Shown here in pieces: positions 32,471 through 44,622 of a DNA stretch of 64,000 nt. Location of the stretch: contig NC_079900.1 in assembly GCF_024868665.1 (NCBI RefSeq), positions 25,935,633 to 25,999,632 on the forward strand, read 5' to 3'. Position numbers and translations under genes: made by a program. Origin of the DNA: Triplophysa rosa (taxonomy: Eukaryota > Chordata > Actinopteri > Cypriniformes > Nemacheilidae). Each line of letters begins with the position of its first letter. Within the stretch, counting starts at the first letter, position 1. Below the pieces are notes generated by a model that searched no databases, had not been told where the DNA came from, and worked only from the letters and a program-made list of their open reading frames with translations.

Positions 32471-32551
32471 ATGATGGCGTGGGGAGTGTGCAGCAGGGCG
32501 CTCGTGTGGATTATAACTGCGATCTTGTGCTGGTGTCACAGCAGTCTGATG
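32471..32551 (+). CDS. Signal-peptide first exon of an unidentified gene
   Basis: ATGATGGCG opens a 27-codon frame ending exactly at a consensus donor (ATG|GTGAGT), phase 0. The peptide has a short basic start (CSR), a hydrophobic core (ALVWIITAILCW) and a small polar end (CHSSL), a typical secretory signal or signal anchor. It is preceded by a promoter-like region, which argues against chance. The product could not be identified and no second exon was recognised; it may lie beyond the transposon-rich 33-64 kb. If cep112 continues past the window on the same strand, this gene would be nested in its intron; otherwise it is the next gene downstream. Confidence 0.55.
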
Positions 32552-32944
32552 GTGAGTGAACATCAGACTGATCGAGTTTTCATGTCTGGTCACTTTTCCT
32601 ATAGTATGTGTATGTTATTAGTGTAGTTTGGGCAACATTGACTATGTGGGTGGCTGTGTGTATTGGCCTGCTGAATGGGTGATAATTTGTTAAGATATCC
32701 TTTAGAAACACGTAACACAACTCTAGCAGAGAGCAAGTTTAGTAGGCCTGCCATAGCATTTTATTTGTTTAACGTTACTATTTCTAGTTGGCTTAACTTG
32801 AAATGACTTCCTTTTGGGTTCAGAAATTATTTTCTGATCCAATTCACCCACATTAGTAATTCTCTAGCACAATCACAGCTGTCAGGTCACTTTATGTGGC
32901 TACATGTAGTTGGCATTATCAAACAGTTTGTCCCAGATCTTGCC

Positions 32945-33235
32945 CTTTAAAAGGGATACTCCACCCAAAAATAAAATTCTGTCATCATCTACATCTAATA
33001 AATTTATTTTGATGAACACCGAAAGATATTTGGATAAATGTTAGCAACTGATATTTCTGGGATTTCATTGACCACCATAGTAGCTTTGTTCTGTTGAACA
33101 CAAAATAAAACATTTTTAAAAATCTAGGAAAGCAAACAGTTATAGGGCACCTTTGACAACCATTTTAAAATGTCCTACTATGGTAGTCAATGATGTCCCA
33201 GAAATGTCAATTGCTAACATTCTTCCAAATTAGGG
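32945..33235. repeat. Fold-back dispersed repeat, copy 4
   Basis: Opens GGGATACTCCACCCAAAAAT and carries inverted arms around CCACCATAGTAG/CTACTATGGTAG. Same family as 893-1262. It lies in the first intron of the 32471 gene. Confidence 0.7.
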
Positions 33236-33289
33236 GTCGACCGATTATCGGCCTGGCCGATTATCATTGTCGATATTAAGCATTTTAAT

Positions 33290-36105
33290 TAGAGATGCAC
33301 CGATTGCAATTTTCTTTGCCGATTCCGATTTGCGATTTTATTACAAGTGAAACCTGTCGATTCCGATTTTTGCCGATTCCGATTTTCTATCCACAAACTA
33401 TAATTGACAGTATGCTGTATATAAAACCATATTAAATTTTCTTCAATACACATTTTTTTTTATTTTCATTAAATAAATGATTGAACATTACAATTTCCCC
33501 AAATTTCCCTAAATGCAGTTCTCCAAGCTGCATTAAATTACAGAATGTTCTCTTTCCCAAACAACTCTTAAATTGAAGAACTCTGTGACTGAAAAGAAGT
33601 ACAAATAATAAAATATAACTAAACATGTCACTTAATTTACTTATTTCATTTTTGTACTCATCTCACAAAAGTCTTAAGATAACTATAAAATACTTCAACT
33701 TTATTCTTGTCTGTTTCTGTTTATGAAACTAACATTGCTTTATTTCATTTTTTCTGAAATGTAAAATAAATTGTCTTTATCTTGGGTCTGTAGTATTAAA
33801 AGAAGTGGGTTGATTTTTGCTGCAACTTCAATAAAAAAGTTAAAACTCTTATGAGTGAATTCTACTCTAAAGATGTATATGTATCAGAGGTGGACGAAGT
33901 ACACAACTTCCTTACTTGAGTGAAAGTACAGATACTACTGGTCAAATATTACTCCACTACAAGTAAAAGTTGAAAAGACAGATTCTTACTTGAGTAAAAG
34001 TACAGAAGTACGTGCTTTTAAAAGTACTCAAGTATTAAAAGTAAATTACCTTTATGTCAGTTGTGCATTGTTTTATTGTCGTATACCTTATGCCTCTGAA
34101 GCAACCTACTGAATACACTGAGTAGCTCTCAGTATCAGTTGTATTAAAGGAGTACTGTACTGTAGTGTATTACTGTTCCATAGTCATTTTTATTCCTACT
34201 ATGGAAAGTCAATGGGGGCAAATTTTGCAGTGAGCAACTCCTTTAAGAGCTTTATATGTTTAGCATGTATATGTTTAGTTTAGATATAATCCTGTATGAT
34301 CATTTAGCAAAATGATCCCCATTAGCCCCCTAGTCCTATATGTATTTATGAGCAGTGTTCTTTTATTTTGTATATTCCCTTTACCAGTTTTAGCAGCAAT
34401 TTACCAGTAAGTAGTAAGGTTCTTGTAAATAGTAAAGTGTAGAAGCCATGTGTTTGTTGGATTTATTACCATTTGTATTACCATAATTTAACTACAAACA
34501 TAAACTATAGCTAGTATAATGAAACTATGGTATGTTTAGTTGCTGTGGTTTTACTAAAGATTATTAATTGGAGTATGGTTCCTATATATAGAAAATGGTA
34601 AATTTGTGGATACTGTGGTTTTACTGCAAATACCATCCCTGCTGAAAAAAACAATTAATTGTTTAACTAGAATGAGATTTTTAAATTAAATTCCTCTTTG
34701 TTGTGTGTTTGGGGTTTTATTCCAATAGGATTTACCATCCCACCAATAGAATCCATCACATACAAGTAGACAACAAGTATCCATAGTACAATTCCCATTA
34801 TAACCTTTAAATCCATTACATTTTATGTTGTATTTTGGGCAGGGTTCTATTGTTTTTATTTCAACAAGAATACTTCAACTATAGTTACTTCAGTAAAAAC
34901 ATCATTCATTTTCCAAATCGCTTGAAATGATATAGCAGCAGATCAGAAGTTAACACGCACGCGTAGCTCAAGGTGTATGTGATGCTTATTTACCGTTTAG
35001 CCGTTATGCCGATCATTTTCATGACAATGTTTCTTCGATCTTTGACTGATCGTAACCCACAGATGATACACCACACTTTAACATGTGGCTTTTCGTCTCT
35101 TATTGTTCTATTTGTCTTTTTAGAGCGCTATAAATGGTGTATCAGCGCCTACGTTTACATTAGTTTAACAGGGAAGATCCCAGAGTTGCCAGATTTGCAT
35201 TAAAAAATCTGCCAAATGGCCATTCAAAGCTTGCCGGAAAATGGCGAGCATAGAAAAGCTGAAATACTTGGCGACAGTAAAAGATCCTGGCAGATCGCAA
35301 GCCAGATAAATTGCGCACACAGGAAACCTTGCTGCATAGAAACCATTTTCTACTTTTGGACCTTTTTATAAATGTAGTGGAGTAAAAAGTATGATATTTG
35401 TCTTTCAAATGTAGTGAAGTTAAAGTACAAGTACTCAGAAAAAATAATACTCAAGTAAAGTACAGATACTCAGAAAGTGTACTTAAGTACAGTACTCAGG
35501 CAAATTTACTTCGTTACTGTCCACCTCTGATATGTATTTGCAGTTTTTTGTGTTAGTAAAGAACTCAATCAGATATATATCACATATATTGGTTGATTTA
35601 TTCATGTTTTTATATTTTGGATTTTTAAAAACAAGTAGAAGTCGTGTTGAATGTCATTTTACCTAGGTGAAATTACCACAGTTTTAACGTAAGACAAGGA
35701 ATCAGGTTGAATGGAATTTATGTTTGTTTTACACAGAGTGAACGACTTCGACATGAGTTTAGCATGTGTCAGAGTTTAGCATGATGCACTGTTAGCATAT
35801 ATACCCCATGTAGACGGAGCAGCGAGAGATGAACTACAGTGCACCTTTTTGTCTGTACAGTACATGATGCGTGTGCACGCGCGTGCAGTCAGCGGACATG
35901 AGAGATGCGCGTCAGTCAGCAGAGACTCGCGGTCCGGTGGACACACATGCGAGTATAAACGAGCCGTGAAAGACAGGCTGTGCGCGCGCACGTTTACATG
36001 TTTACTTGCGGCTTTGAGTGTACTAACGGCTGTGACGTTCTTGCCCGCATCACGGGAAACAGAAGATCGGCTTGGAATCGGCGAGACGTGAGACTGACCG
36101 GTCGG
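33290..36105 (-). mobile_element. hAT-like element, copy 2, split by another hAT
   Basis: Left end TAGAGATGCACCGATTGC; reading inward on the minus strand it matches the element at 4146-6367 over most of its length, with the two in opposite orientation. It lacks the TTAA MITE found in copy 1 but has its own insertion at 33885-35529. The right terminus is degraded (GACTGACCGGTCGGGCC), so no duplication could be confirmed. The minus frame 33432-33626 matches 5957-6226 of copy 1. Confidence 0.75.
33885..35529. mobile_element. hAT element, CAGAGGTGGACGAAGTAC ends, TSD ATATGTAT
   Basis: The inverted termini are CAGAGGTGGACGAAGTA and the complement of CAGAGGTGGACAGTAACGAAG. A perfect 8-bp duplication ATATGTAT flanks it (33877-33884, 35530-35537). 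Copy 1 of the surrounding element reads straight through (complement of GATGTATATGTATTTGCAG at about 5767-5785) with one copy of the 8-mer, a paralogous empty site. At 1645 bp without a recognisable transposase it is non-autonomous. Confidence 0.9.
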
Positions 36106-36164
36106 GCCGATCATACGAAAAACAAGCCGATTTGCCGATAAAGTAATGTAATTTTGAAACACGC

Positions 36165-37070
36165 TATTTGGCTCTAATGCAGCCTCCTCTGTTGGAACAC
36201 GCAACTCTCTGGCCTTGAGCCCACTGCCCATCTGATTTTCTGGAAGTCACGAGTCTGTCCAACCAATGCGGAAGGCTGAAGACTCTGAAAGGATTGAACT
36301 CTCGCACTGAAAGCATTTGTTAGCTCGAGCTGCTTCAGAGATCTCGCATCAGTTGATGGAATAGGCACTTGCACATCATTTTAAGTCATGTCATTTCACA
36401 AATACAAGCCATTTTAAAGCACAAAGTACTTGCGTGCTCTCAAAAGACAATCTACAGTCAGTGTGCTCTCAGACATGCACCACACACGGGACACAGCCGC
36501 CTCTCAACCTGCTCCCAACAAGTGTGAGATTGAGTTATTTTCCATGACTTATTACTCTTAAACATTCAGATACACACATGTTAAAATGCCCGTTTTTGTG
36601 TGGACTATCCCTTTAATATAGGTAAAAAAATAATGTACAGTGTGTATTGTGGTGGTTTATTATAAATGGGGTGGGTTTGCTAATCCAGCGTACAAGCACT
36701 TTTTTTAAAAAATGCGCCTGTGGACACATGGAATAACTTAATATAATGTATATTATGTATAAAAATATGTTGCCTTATATTATGTGGTTTATTTAAGTGG
36801 TATATTACTTCCCAAAGCAAACATACTTATCCTCTGGCAAATGAATAAATAAGCAAAGAAAGCCGACTGTTTTGACTTGGACTAGTAATTAACCAACCTA
36901 ACACCGTGCTTCAAAGTACTAGCAACTGCATAGTAGGGCTGTCACGATTAATCGTGCGATTATTATGCTCAGTTTCTCAATGAATTATGGTTAAATGCCG
37001 CCACATCCAAATGCCAGAGGGCGCTCTTGTGCAGAAGTGCCGCAGTCCCACAGAAGAATTACGATTTACA
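36165..37070. other. Unassigned DNA with hAT end fragment
   Basis: TAGGGCTGTCACGATTAATCG near 36932 is an end of the same hAT family as 57493-58166; no matching opposite end was found. No gene was recognised. Confidence 0.4.
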
Positions 37071-37199
37071 ACTCAACTCAACTCAACTTTATTTATATAG
37101 CGCTTTTACAATTTTCATTGTTACAAAGCAGCTGTACATGAGACACATTGACTACAAGCAAAACAATCAAAGTTGTACCTGCAAAAACAAGAAAAGGTT

Positions 37200-37282
37200 G
37201 AAAACACAGAAGACAGACACACCCACACACAAAACACTCCACACACACAACACGCACACGCACCAACACACACAGACACAGA

Positions 37283-37321
<39 letters not shown>

Positions 37322-37370
37322 GTACACAGACAAGTACGCACACACACACACGCTCAGTGAGAGCACACAT
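37200..37370. repeat. CA/TG microsatellite in LINE 3' UTR
   Basis: Long CA-rich run with an uninterrupted (AC)n core around 37280-37318. The corresponding TG run in the other LINE copy is at 63640-63770, so it is a feature of the element. Frames of up to 123 codons across it are artefacts. Confidence 0.85.
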
Positions 37371-37990
37371 TTAGGATAAAGGAGAGAGAAGCACAGGTCA
37401 AATATAACAGATAATAAATTCCTATATGCAATATTAATTAAGTAAAACTTTAAGATTCTAAAGCAGCCCCCCCGGTCAGGCAGATAGTGCAAAAACAGTA
37501 TGCAAACGGTGGCGAGGAACCCAAAACTCTAATCGAGAAAAAAAACCTCAGGAGAACCCAGGCCCAACCAGGGGATTCCAGTTCCCCTCTGGCAAAAGCT
37601 GCTGCCTCTGCACAAGCTCCAGAGAACTTGCACAACAAGGCTAAATAAAATAAATAAACTTAATAATAAAATAAATTATAGTTTAAGATTATCATTAATA
37701 ATCTAATAGCATTTGAAGTTTTGTGGTGAAGACATGTCAAGAGACCGCGTCCTTCTTTATCCAGCTCTATCATCTCAGCTCTTGTCAGGTCCCCACTTCC
37801 CATTCTCCGCTCTACCATCAGGTCAGGCCATGAACTGCATCCTGCTCGCTGTGGTAACCTTGGAACAATGAGACAAGACTGGCTGAGAGTAGAGTACTGT
37901 TCTGTACTCTTTGATGCAACAAGTACATCAGTTGTGTTTTTGGTTCCGGTTGATCTAACTAATGCAGCCTAAACCCTCTGAAGATTTATA

Positions 37991-38503
37991 TTATGGAAGA
38001 GTAGTGTATGCAAGATTAAAAAGATGCGTCTTTAGTCTAGATTTAAACTGACAGAGTGTGTCTGCCTCCCGGACAGTGCAGGGAAGACTATTCCAAAGTT
38101 TAGGCGCTAGATAGGAAAAGGATCTACCACCTGCACTTGATTTTGAAATTCTAGGTATTACCAACTGACAGGACGCCTGAGAGCGTAATGCACGTGAAGG
38201 ACTGTAATACAAAAGGAGTTCATTCAAGTACTGAGGAGCTAAACCATGTAAGGCTTTATAGGTAATAAGCAAGATTTTAAAGTTAACGCGATGCTTTATA
38301 GGTAACCAGTGCAAGGTTGACAGAACCGGGCTAATATGTTCATACTTTTTTGTACGTGTAAGAACTCGAGCTGCCGCGTTTTGGACCAATTGGAGTTTTT
38401 GTAATAAGCCTGCAGGGCAACCACCTAACAGTGCATTACAGTAATCTAGTCTTGATGTCATGAATGCATGAATTAACTTCTCTGCATCTGCGATTGACAG
38501 CAT
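37991..38503 (-). pseudogene. LINE ORF2 C-terminal domain, 170 aa
   Basis: The segment after the RT catalytic core of an L2/CR1-group ORF2 (RLDYCNALLGG, KLQLVQNAAARVLTRTKKYE, LHWLPIKHRVNFKILLITYK, LAPKLWNSLP). It is open from an internal ATG to the natural stop, but endonuclease and RT are missing, so it cannot be active. It differs from 62483-62995 at only four of 170 residues. Confidence 0.9.
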
Positions 38504-38539
38504 ATGACGTAGTTTAGATATATTCTTAAGATGGAAGAT

Positions 38540-39160
38540 TTACACATGTAAGCTTTGTCCCAAATGACATACTATGCACTATACACTTAAACTATGCATA
38601 GGGCTGCAGCTATCGATTATTTTAGTAATCGAGTATTATACTGATTTTCCATTGATTAATCGGGTATTCAGGTAATAAATACTTTTTCTTTATTAAAGAG
38701 CAATACTAAATATACAAGAGAAAATAAGACAGGTCTCTTAAAATGAACAACTAATTTGTTTCCAGCAACATTAGAACTACCACACACAGCACCCTCATAC
38801 TGTGATGCTGAGTTTTGCATAAGAAAATCATTTTTTCAGGCAACTTAAAAATCATGTTGATTGCCGTTTCCTTAGTTTTTTCTGACATCCAATCTAGAGT
38901 TACTGTGTTCATGTGAAGTTTTTTGTTGGCACCTGGTGCTGTTGTTGCGGATTCTTTCTGTTCTGCCCTGAAACCGAGAGTGTGTCGTTGCTGTGTTTCG
39001 ATGGCAATCGGGTCTGTGTGAAGCTGTGAGAGATCTCACAGGTGTGCTATGTTTGTACTAACTGAAAGATGAAGATGCCTAAAGCTGGAGAAACAAAACT
39101 GTTTTACCCCAATGTTAATGGAAAATGCATAAGGCTTTATTAGTATTTGTTTGACAATCT
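38540..39160. other. Unassigned DNA with hAT end fragment
   Basis: GGGCTGCAGCTATCGATTATTTTAG near 38602 is a hAT-type end; its partner is not seen. There is no recognised gene. Confidence 0.4.
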
Positions 39161-39164
39161 ACAC

Positions 39165-39365
39165 CAGGGGTCTCCAAACTTATTCATGGAGTGCCGGTGT
39201 CCTGCAGATTTTAGCTCCAACCTACCTCAACACACCTGCCTGAAAGTTTCTGTTGTGCCTACTGCCTATTAAGATCATGATTTGCTGCTTTATGTGTGTT
39301 TAATTAGGGTTGGAGGAGCTAGGTTGCTGTCTTTATATATTCTTTGCTGCAGAGGTCCGGACAAT
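39165..39365. repeat. hAT-type MITE (CAGGGGTCTCCAAAC)
   Basis: Left end CAGGGGTCTCCAAAC, then CCTGCAGATTTTAGCTCCAACC, the layout of a common cyprinid hAT MITE. The right end is degraded. Confidence 0.65.
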
Positions 39366-40040
39366 ACTTTTTTAAATAAATAATATTTAATCAATTGAGC
39401 CCAGTCGAATATGCATATAAAAAGTTAACATCTAATGTTTTATCAGGTCATTTATTTTATATTCTGATACCCACAGTATGTATGAAACATAGAAAGGCCT
39501 GGTAAATGAGAAAATGTGTTGTAGGCTCTCGTGCTAAAGTGAAGTCCTAGTGGTCTATTTTAATATTGAAAAAAAACTACTGACAACAAAATGTAACAAC
39601 TCAAATGAATTTATCATGAGCAGAAGTGCTTACCAGGGCTCTATACTAACTTTTTGCACTGGTTGCACTGGTGCGCCTTTTTTTCTAAGGTGCACCAGCA
39701 CAAAAGTTAGGTGCACCCAAATTTTCGACCGCATTGCATTTAACACCACAGTTTTACCAGTTCACTTTTTTTAAATCGCTGTTCATATAGGCAGAATTGA
39801 CTTGTAAATGATTAACTAACAATCTGGTCAACATAAAGTTCTTTATTTGAAGCACAATTCTACAAGAAAGGTAACTTACTGAAAAAGTGTTGGTGCTTAA
39901 AGTGCTTCAGTGAACTGAAATTTAAACTTAAAACATCTCGAGATAAATGGACCAGGGCTTGACATAACCTGGGAGGTTGATGGCTCCATGTCAGAGCATT
40001 GCTTATGATTTTAAAGAAAAGATAGAATAAATAAAAAGAT

Positions 40041-40463
40041 ACATATAGGCCATTTTGAAGTTCTGTACATTAAAAAATCCACATCGAACAGTCCCAATAT
40101 TGTTTAGGTGACGTACTGAGGTGGTCTACTCTCATTTTAAAGTGGAATGAGTCTGTGCAATCGGATAGTTTTCTTTAAATTATGATCTAAAGTTAAAGAA
40201 ATAATAATACATATAGGCCATTTTGAGGTTCTGTACATTAAAAAATCCACATTGAACAGTCCCGATATTGTTTAGGTGACGTACTGAGGTGGTCTACTCT
40301 CATTTTAAAGTGGAATGAGTCTGTGCAATCGGTTAGTTTTCTTTAAATTATGATGAGAAGTTAAAGAAATAATAATACATATAGGGCATTTTGAAGGCCT
40401 GTACTTTATAAAATCCACAATGAACAGTCCTGATATTGTTTAGGTGACACACTGAGGTGGGAT
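40041..40463. repeat. Tandem repeat, 168-bp unit
   Basis: ACATATAGGCCATTTTGA recurs at 40041, 40209 and 40377, exactly 168 bases apart; the third unit is partial. Units 1 and 2 are nearly identical, unit 3 more diverged. It follows a CAGGGCTTGACATAAC hAT-like end (39954). Confidence 0.88.
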
Positions 40464-41624
40464 AAGAGTGTTGTAAAAAATATAAAAACTGCCTAGCAGT
40501 TTAAAAACAGCTTAAAAAAGCCTAGCAACCACCTAGCAACATAACTGTCAATCTTTCCCGTTTGGCCTGGGTTAAAGCCTTCAATTGTAGTGCAATTGAG
40601 GTTCTTTTTTCAATACCATATATCGTTTTATGGGCAAAATTATATATAAATGTATATAATTTTCTAAATGCATTTGTATTTTAATTAATTCACAACCGAC
40701 AGACTGAAACCACGTTTGAAATGGATCGCTTTATTTTGAAATCCAAAAAGCCGCTTTTACCGTAATGCGCAGTATATGCGCACATAACAAAACCGAGTGA
40801 TGGCTAGTTTGACCGTCGTTTCGAAGTGGAGGCTGGCTTGACCGCAGTCGGAATTTGGAGGAAAACGGGTTTAAAGTTAAGTGATGAAAATAAAAGCACA
40901 ACAGTCCAGTATCACAAGTAAAAGTCACTTTAGAGTAGTAAAAGACTTACTCTAATAACAATTTAATAAAAAAATATTTCCTAGTGTTGAAGTCTATAAA
41001 AATACTGTACAAAACCGTTTGAATAAAACGAAAGTAAGGAAAATGGTGCAGGGCACACTTAAAGAACGAGAGCTCTGCCATTATCACTACACAAGGAAAC
41101 TAGCAAACATTACGGACAACAACTAATAAGCAGTGAAGCAAGTTTTATGTTGTTTCTCATGTGCATGGTGTCTGGACTTTTGATCATCCCTTGTATGTTT
41201 TGCGATCGGATAACTCCCGGTGCTGCAGACGGGGAGCTCTGTCATCTCACGAAAACATTGTATAAAAAATCTTTGCATGCCGTAGTTTACACAGGACTGG
41301 CGGGAAATGTGCATTGATACTCCTTCATTCTTCATGTTATATGGTTTACTTTGATAGGTGAACTGTCTTTCCTGCGTCCCAGCGCGACATCCGACTGGTT
41401 TTCCCAGATCGCATCACATATGTCTAGTCAGTAACAATGACAGGTGAAAACACGCATGTCCCTTCGCGAGCATATCACGCTCTAATGAAGGGAAACGGGG
41501 AGTTTTTCAAATTTCCCTCATTGTAATCCGTCAAAATGACGGACGGACGGCCTTCAGATTTTTCCGTCACTGGTAAAAAAAATCTGTCAATGACAGAGAA
41601 TTTTTGGTTAACTCTGGTACACAC

Positions 41625-43179
41625 CAGTGTTCATTTTGACAGCAAATTTTGATTTAGTTTTAGTCATAGTCTTTTGACGAAAATGCAATTTAGTTTTAGT
41701 CACATTTTAGTCAACCCCATCATTTTAGTTTTAGTCTAGTTTTAGTCGACGAAATATGAAAAACATTTTAGTCGAATAAATATACATTATATTTAGTCTA
41801 CTAAAATCTAAATGGTTTAAATCATTTACTTGGATGCTTGATGAAGAGTTGTTTTTCGTGTTCTTTTCTACAAAAGTGTCATGTTAATGTGTAATTCTTG
41901 TAAAATAGTATATTGTAAATTGCTGAGTTTCATTCTTATAAAATCTTTTAATATATAAATCTTTTAATGAGTGGATTCTTGCGTGTGGGTAGGTGGGTGG
42001 AGGGGGGCACCATGAGGTCTTAATACGCCTCTGGATCCACCACGTTCTCAGGTAACAATTTTAATATATTTGATGCAACATTATTAATCAAATGTATATT
42101 ATAAATGAACGGTAAGGGAGCGTTTGGTATATTGCATAGTAGTTCAGTTTTATGCCCTGAACTTCTGGAACACTGAATGCAGAACACTTACAGTGTCTGT
42201 CTGCAAACGCATTAAATGCATAACCAAATAGGTATAGAATATTATATGATATTTCCAAATGCTCCAGNTGTAATTAAATGTTCCATACAAAGATTCAACT
42301 GTTTTGACATAATTTACTTCACCTTAGAATGAAATTAAACCAGGTCATTACCTTTATTTTTCAGAAAAGTTCAGTAACTAGATTTGCATTGTTGGAACAT
42401 TAGACCATGAAGGACATGTTCCAGTTCATTCAATCCCATTTGACTCAATGACTCGTTAAGTAGGGCGTTTCATTCAGTTCATTCAACCAATAAACGCTCT
42501 GACACGGCTCACACTCAAAGGCTATTGGCTCATGGCATGCCTCTTTGAAGAAAGAGTCTTTGCTTGATACAGCAATGAATGAGAAATAGCTTTCAAAAGA
42601 CATATATATAAATTGTATTACATTTCTTTAATCATGCAAACATGTTACATATTGGTTGAATTACAGTTTGACTCACTTCATACTTCATAATCAGTAGAGG
42701 ACAGCGCTGGTTTCTTTTTGGCAGACTTTATGTTGCATTTCACGTTATGCAGCAGCTCGTGTTAGCAGATAAGTTAACATAGGCATATAAAAACCTTTGA
42801 GCTTCCTTCATAATGTGTTTCGGGGTGACTCACCTGCAGTCGCGCTTCAAGTTTGCGGCGTTTTACCGCGATCGTGAGGAAAATAAGACGCTTTGTAACC
42901 GGTGGAGACACAGAATACATGTTGTGCTTCCCCTTCTCCCAGAGACTTCTCTCTACCGTTTATATGAGATAAGCACATGCGCGCAAACTGATGTCCGCCA
43001 CGTGGGACAAGAATATTTTCGTCTCGTTTTTATTAGTTGACGAAAATGTCAGTATATTTTATTACAGTTTTCGTTATCATGCATTCATTTTTATTTAGTT
43101 ATCGTCTCGTTTTCGTCAGTGAAAACATGTCGTTAACGAATACTTTTTGTCATAGTTTTCGTCAACGAAATTAACACTG
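41625..43179. mobile_element. hAT-like element, CAGTGTTAATTTCG ends
   Basis: Right end is the complement of CAGTGTTAATTTCGTTGAC; the left end is CAGTGTTCATTTTGAC. Subterminal AGTTTTAGTC/GACGAAAA motifs are repeated on both sides. No exact target duplication was seen. Inside, 42031-42130 matches 48300-48397 (complement), including a would-be MDPPRSQ exon whose ATG is CTG here. One N is at 42268. Confidence 0.6.
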
Positions 43180-43504
43180 TATCGTGGAAATCTAAGCCTC
43201 AGATATATCATCACTGTTTTATAAAATAATTGGAAGGCCTAATTGTTCATATGAAAAGAGAGCGCAAGACTTTTCTGCTAAATGTCACTATCCGTGCGAT
43301 CTCAGTTTATTTCAATATTTTGGCATGAAAATTATATGTGTCTGACAAACTATATATTGTTGAAGGCTAGGACTCTAGATGCAATTTCAGTACTTAGAAA
43401 TAATTTTGAAGAAGGTGACTGAGTTATAAATGACAAAGTATGCATGCATAAATGTAGTCCTATCAGAAATAAAACATTTACTAGTGCAATATTAATGCAT
43501 TAAT

Positions 43505-43705
43505 ATTATGGTAACACTTTAGTATAAGGACCAATTCTCACTATTAACTAGTTGCTTATTAACTGCTATTATTAGCATATTTGCTGTTTATTATATGCAC
43601 TTATAGTGCACATATTCTGCATGACATATTCTACATCCCTAATCTACCCAATACCTAAACCTAACATACTTCTAACTATTAATAAGCAATTAAGAGTAAC
43701 TTATG
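43505..43705. repeat. Dispersed repeat, GGTAACACTTTA type
   Basis: GGTAACACTTTAGTATAAGG followed by a run of CTATTAACTAGTTGCTTATT and CTACCCAATACCTAAACC is a frequent fish repeat. An inverted relative begins at about 52412. Confidence 0.6.
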
Positions 43706-43832
43706 TTTAACCGAAAATATATATCCGTATTTGCACTATTTGAGGAGTATGTAAAATGTGATTGCATCGAAGCCCATGAGGGGCTCATCAGTGAGAATCC
43801 AAATTATGCCTGCAAGTAAAAGACCAGATAAT

Positions 43833-44136
43833 ATGGCGTTATTATAATGACAAATGTCGCGAGCGCATTATTACAAGGCGAGAGCGCATTCTTGTCATAC
43901 GAGCGCTGCGAATCTCTCCGCTCGCACGCCGATTTCCTTTGCTCGTGCACAAAACTGGACGCGCGCTTTCAACTTATACGCTGCTCTCTTATGAATTTTC
44001 TCTCCTCTCGCTCAGTGAGCGTGTGCGCACTCAAAATGCGTTGCCGTGCGTCCACGAATCCTTTGGTACTCTTGCTCTCGAGAGGTCCTCCTGTGTGTTC
44101 CAGGCATTATAGGCTGTCAAAAGTATGTCAATCAGG
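43833..44136 (+). repeat. Left arm of 300-bp inverted repeat
   Basis: Starts ATGGCGTTATTATAATGAC and ends about GTCAATCAGG. The inverted partner at 48489-48791 is roughly 95% identical by eye. Open frames here (43847-44185) mirror those in the partner and are shadows of the repeat. Confidence 0.85.
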
Positions 44137-44139
44137 ATC

Positions 44140-44622
44140 TATTCAGGGTTCTGGTAGACGGAGAGCACACCACGGAGGTAGATAAGAAAAAGGAGTTTAT
44201 TTCAAAAACAGGAATATCCAAAAACAGGTAAGTATTCAAAAACAGGAATATCCAAAAACAGGTAAGTATTCAAAAACAGGAATATCCAAAAACAGGTAAG
44301 TATTCAAAAACAGGTAAGTATTCAAAAACAGGAATATCCAAAAACAGGTAAGTATTCAAAAACAGGAATATCAAAAACAGGTAAGTATACTTATCGGGGT
44401 AAAGAATTGCAGTGAAGACAACAAGACTGAACAGGGAAGAACAAAAAGGTGCAAACTTAAATAGAATCCTGATGATGTGATGCAGGTGTGGACTAATCAA
44501 AAATGGTGGATGTGCGGTGCATGCTGGGAAACTGAGTTCAGAACTCCGGGGAGAGGGAACGGGTGAAGCGAGCTGGCGGTGACGACATGGGGGGCGTGGC
44601 CGGTGGTGCTGAAACCGTTACA
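44140..44622 (-). repeat. 3' LTR of the Gypsy element
   Basis: On the minus strand it begins TGTAACGG right after the purine run GGAGGGGGGTAC. Its far end lies near 44140 but is unclear. It contains a 34-bp tandem repeat. Confidence 0.7.
44205..44392. repeat. Tandem repeat inside the Gypsy LTR
   Basis: Alternating AAAAACAGGAATATCC and AAAAACAGGTAAGTATTC blocks, about 34 bp per pair, repeat five times with one irregular unit. On + the AACAG/GTAAGTATTC junctions look like splice donors, but there is no gene context. Confidence 0.88.

Larger units (their letters stand above)
33236..36165. mobile_element. Outer element, GGGGTCGACCGATTATCGG end
   Basis: The left terminus AGGGGTCGACCGATTATCGG belongs to a known type of fish DNA repeat, and GCCGATTTGCCGATAAAG near 36125 looks like its decayed right part. 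Most of the interval is filled by the hAT copy inserted at 33290. The right boundary is approximate. Confidence 0.45.
37072..38537 (-). mobile_element. L2-type LINE, 5'-truncated
   Basis: On the minus strand it starts abruptly inside the RT ORF (matching 62450 of the other copy) and ends with the tail GCTATATAAATAAAGTTGAG followed by TTGAG repeats. 5' truncation and a short tandem tail are usual for target-primed reverse transcription. It is nearly identical to 62450-63897 (+), including the dinucleotide repeat in the 3' UTR. Confidence 0.88.

Noticed and set aside
37027..37492. His/Thr- or Cys/Val-rich frames
   Set aside because: Translations of the CA microsatellite.
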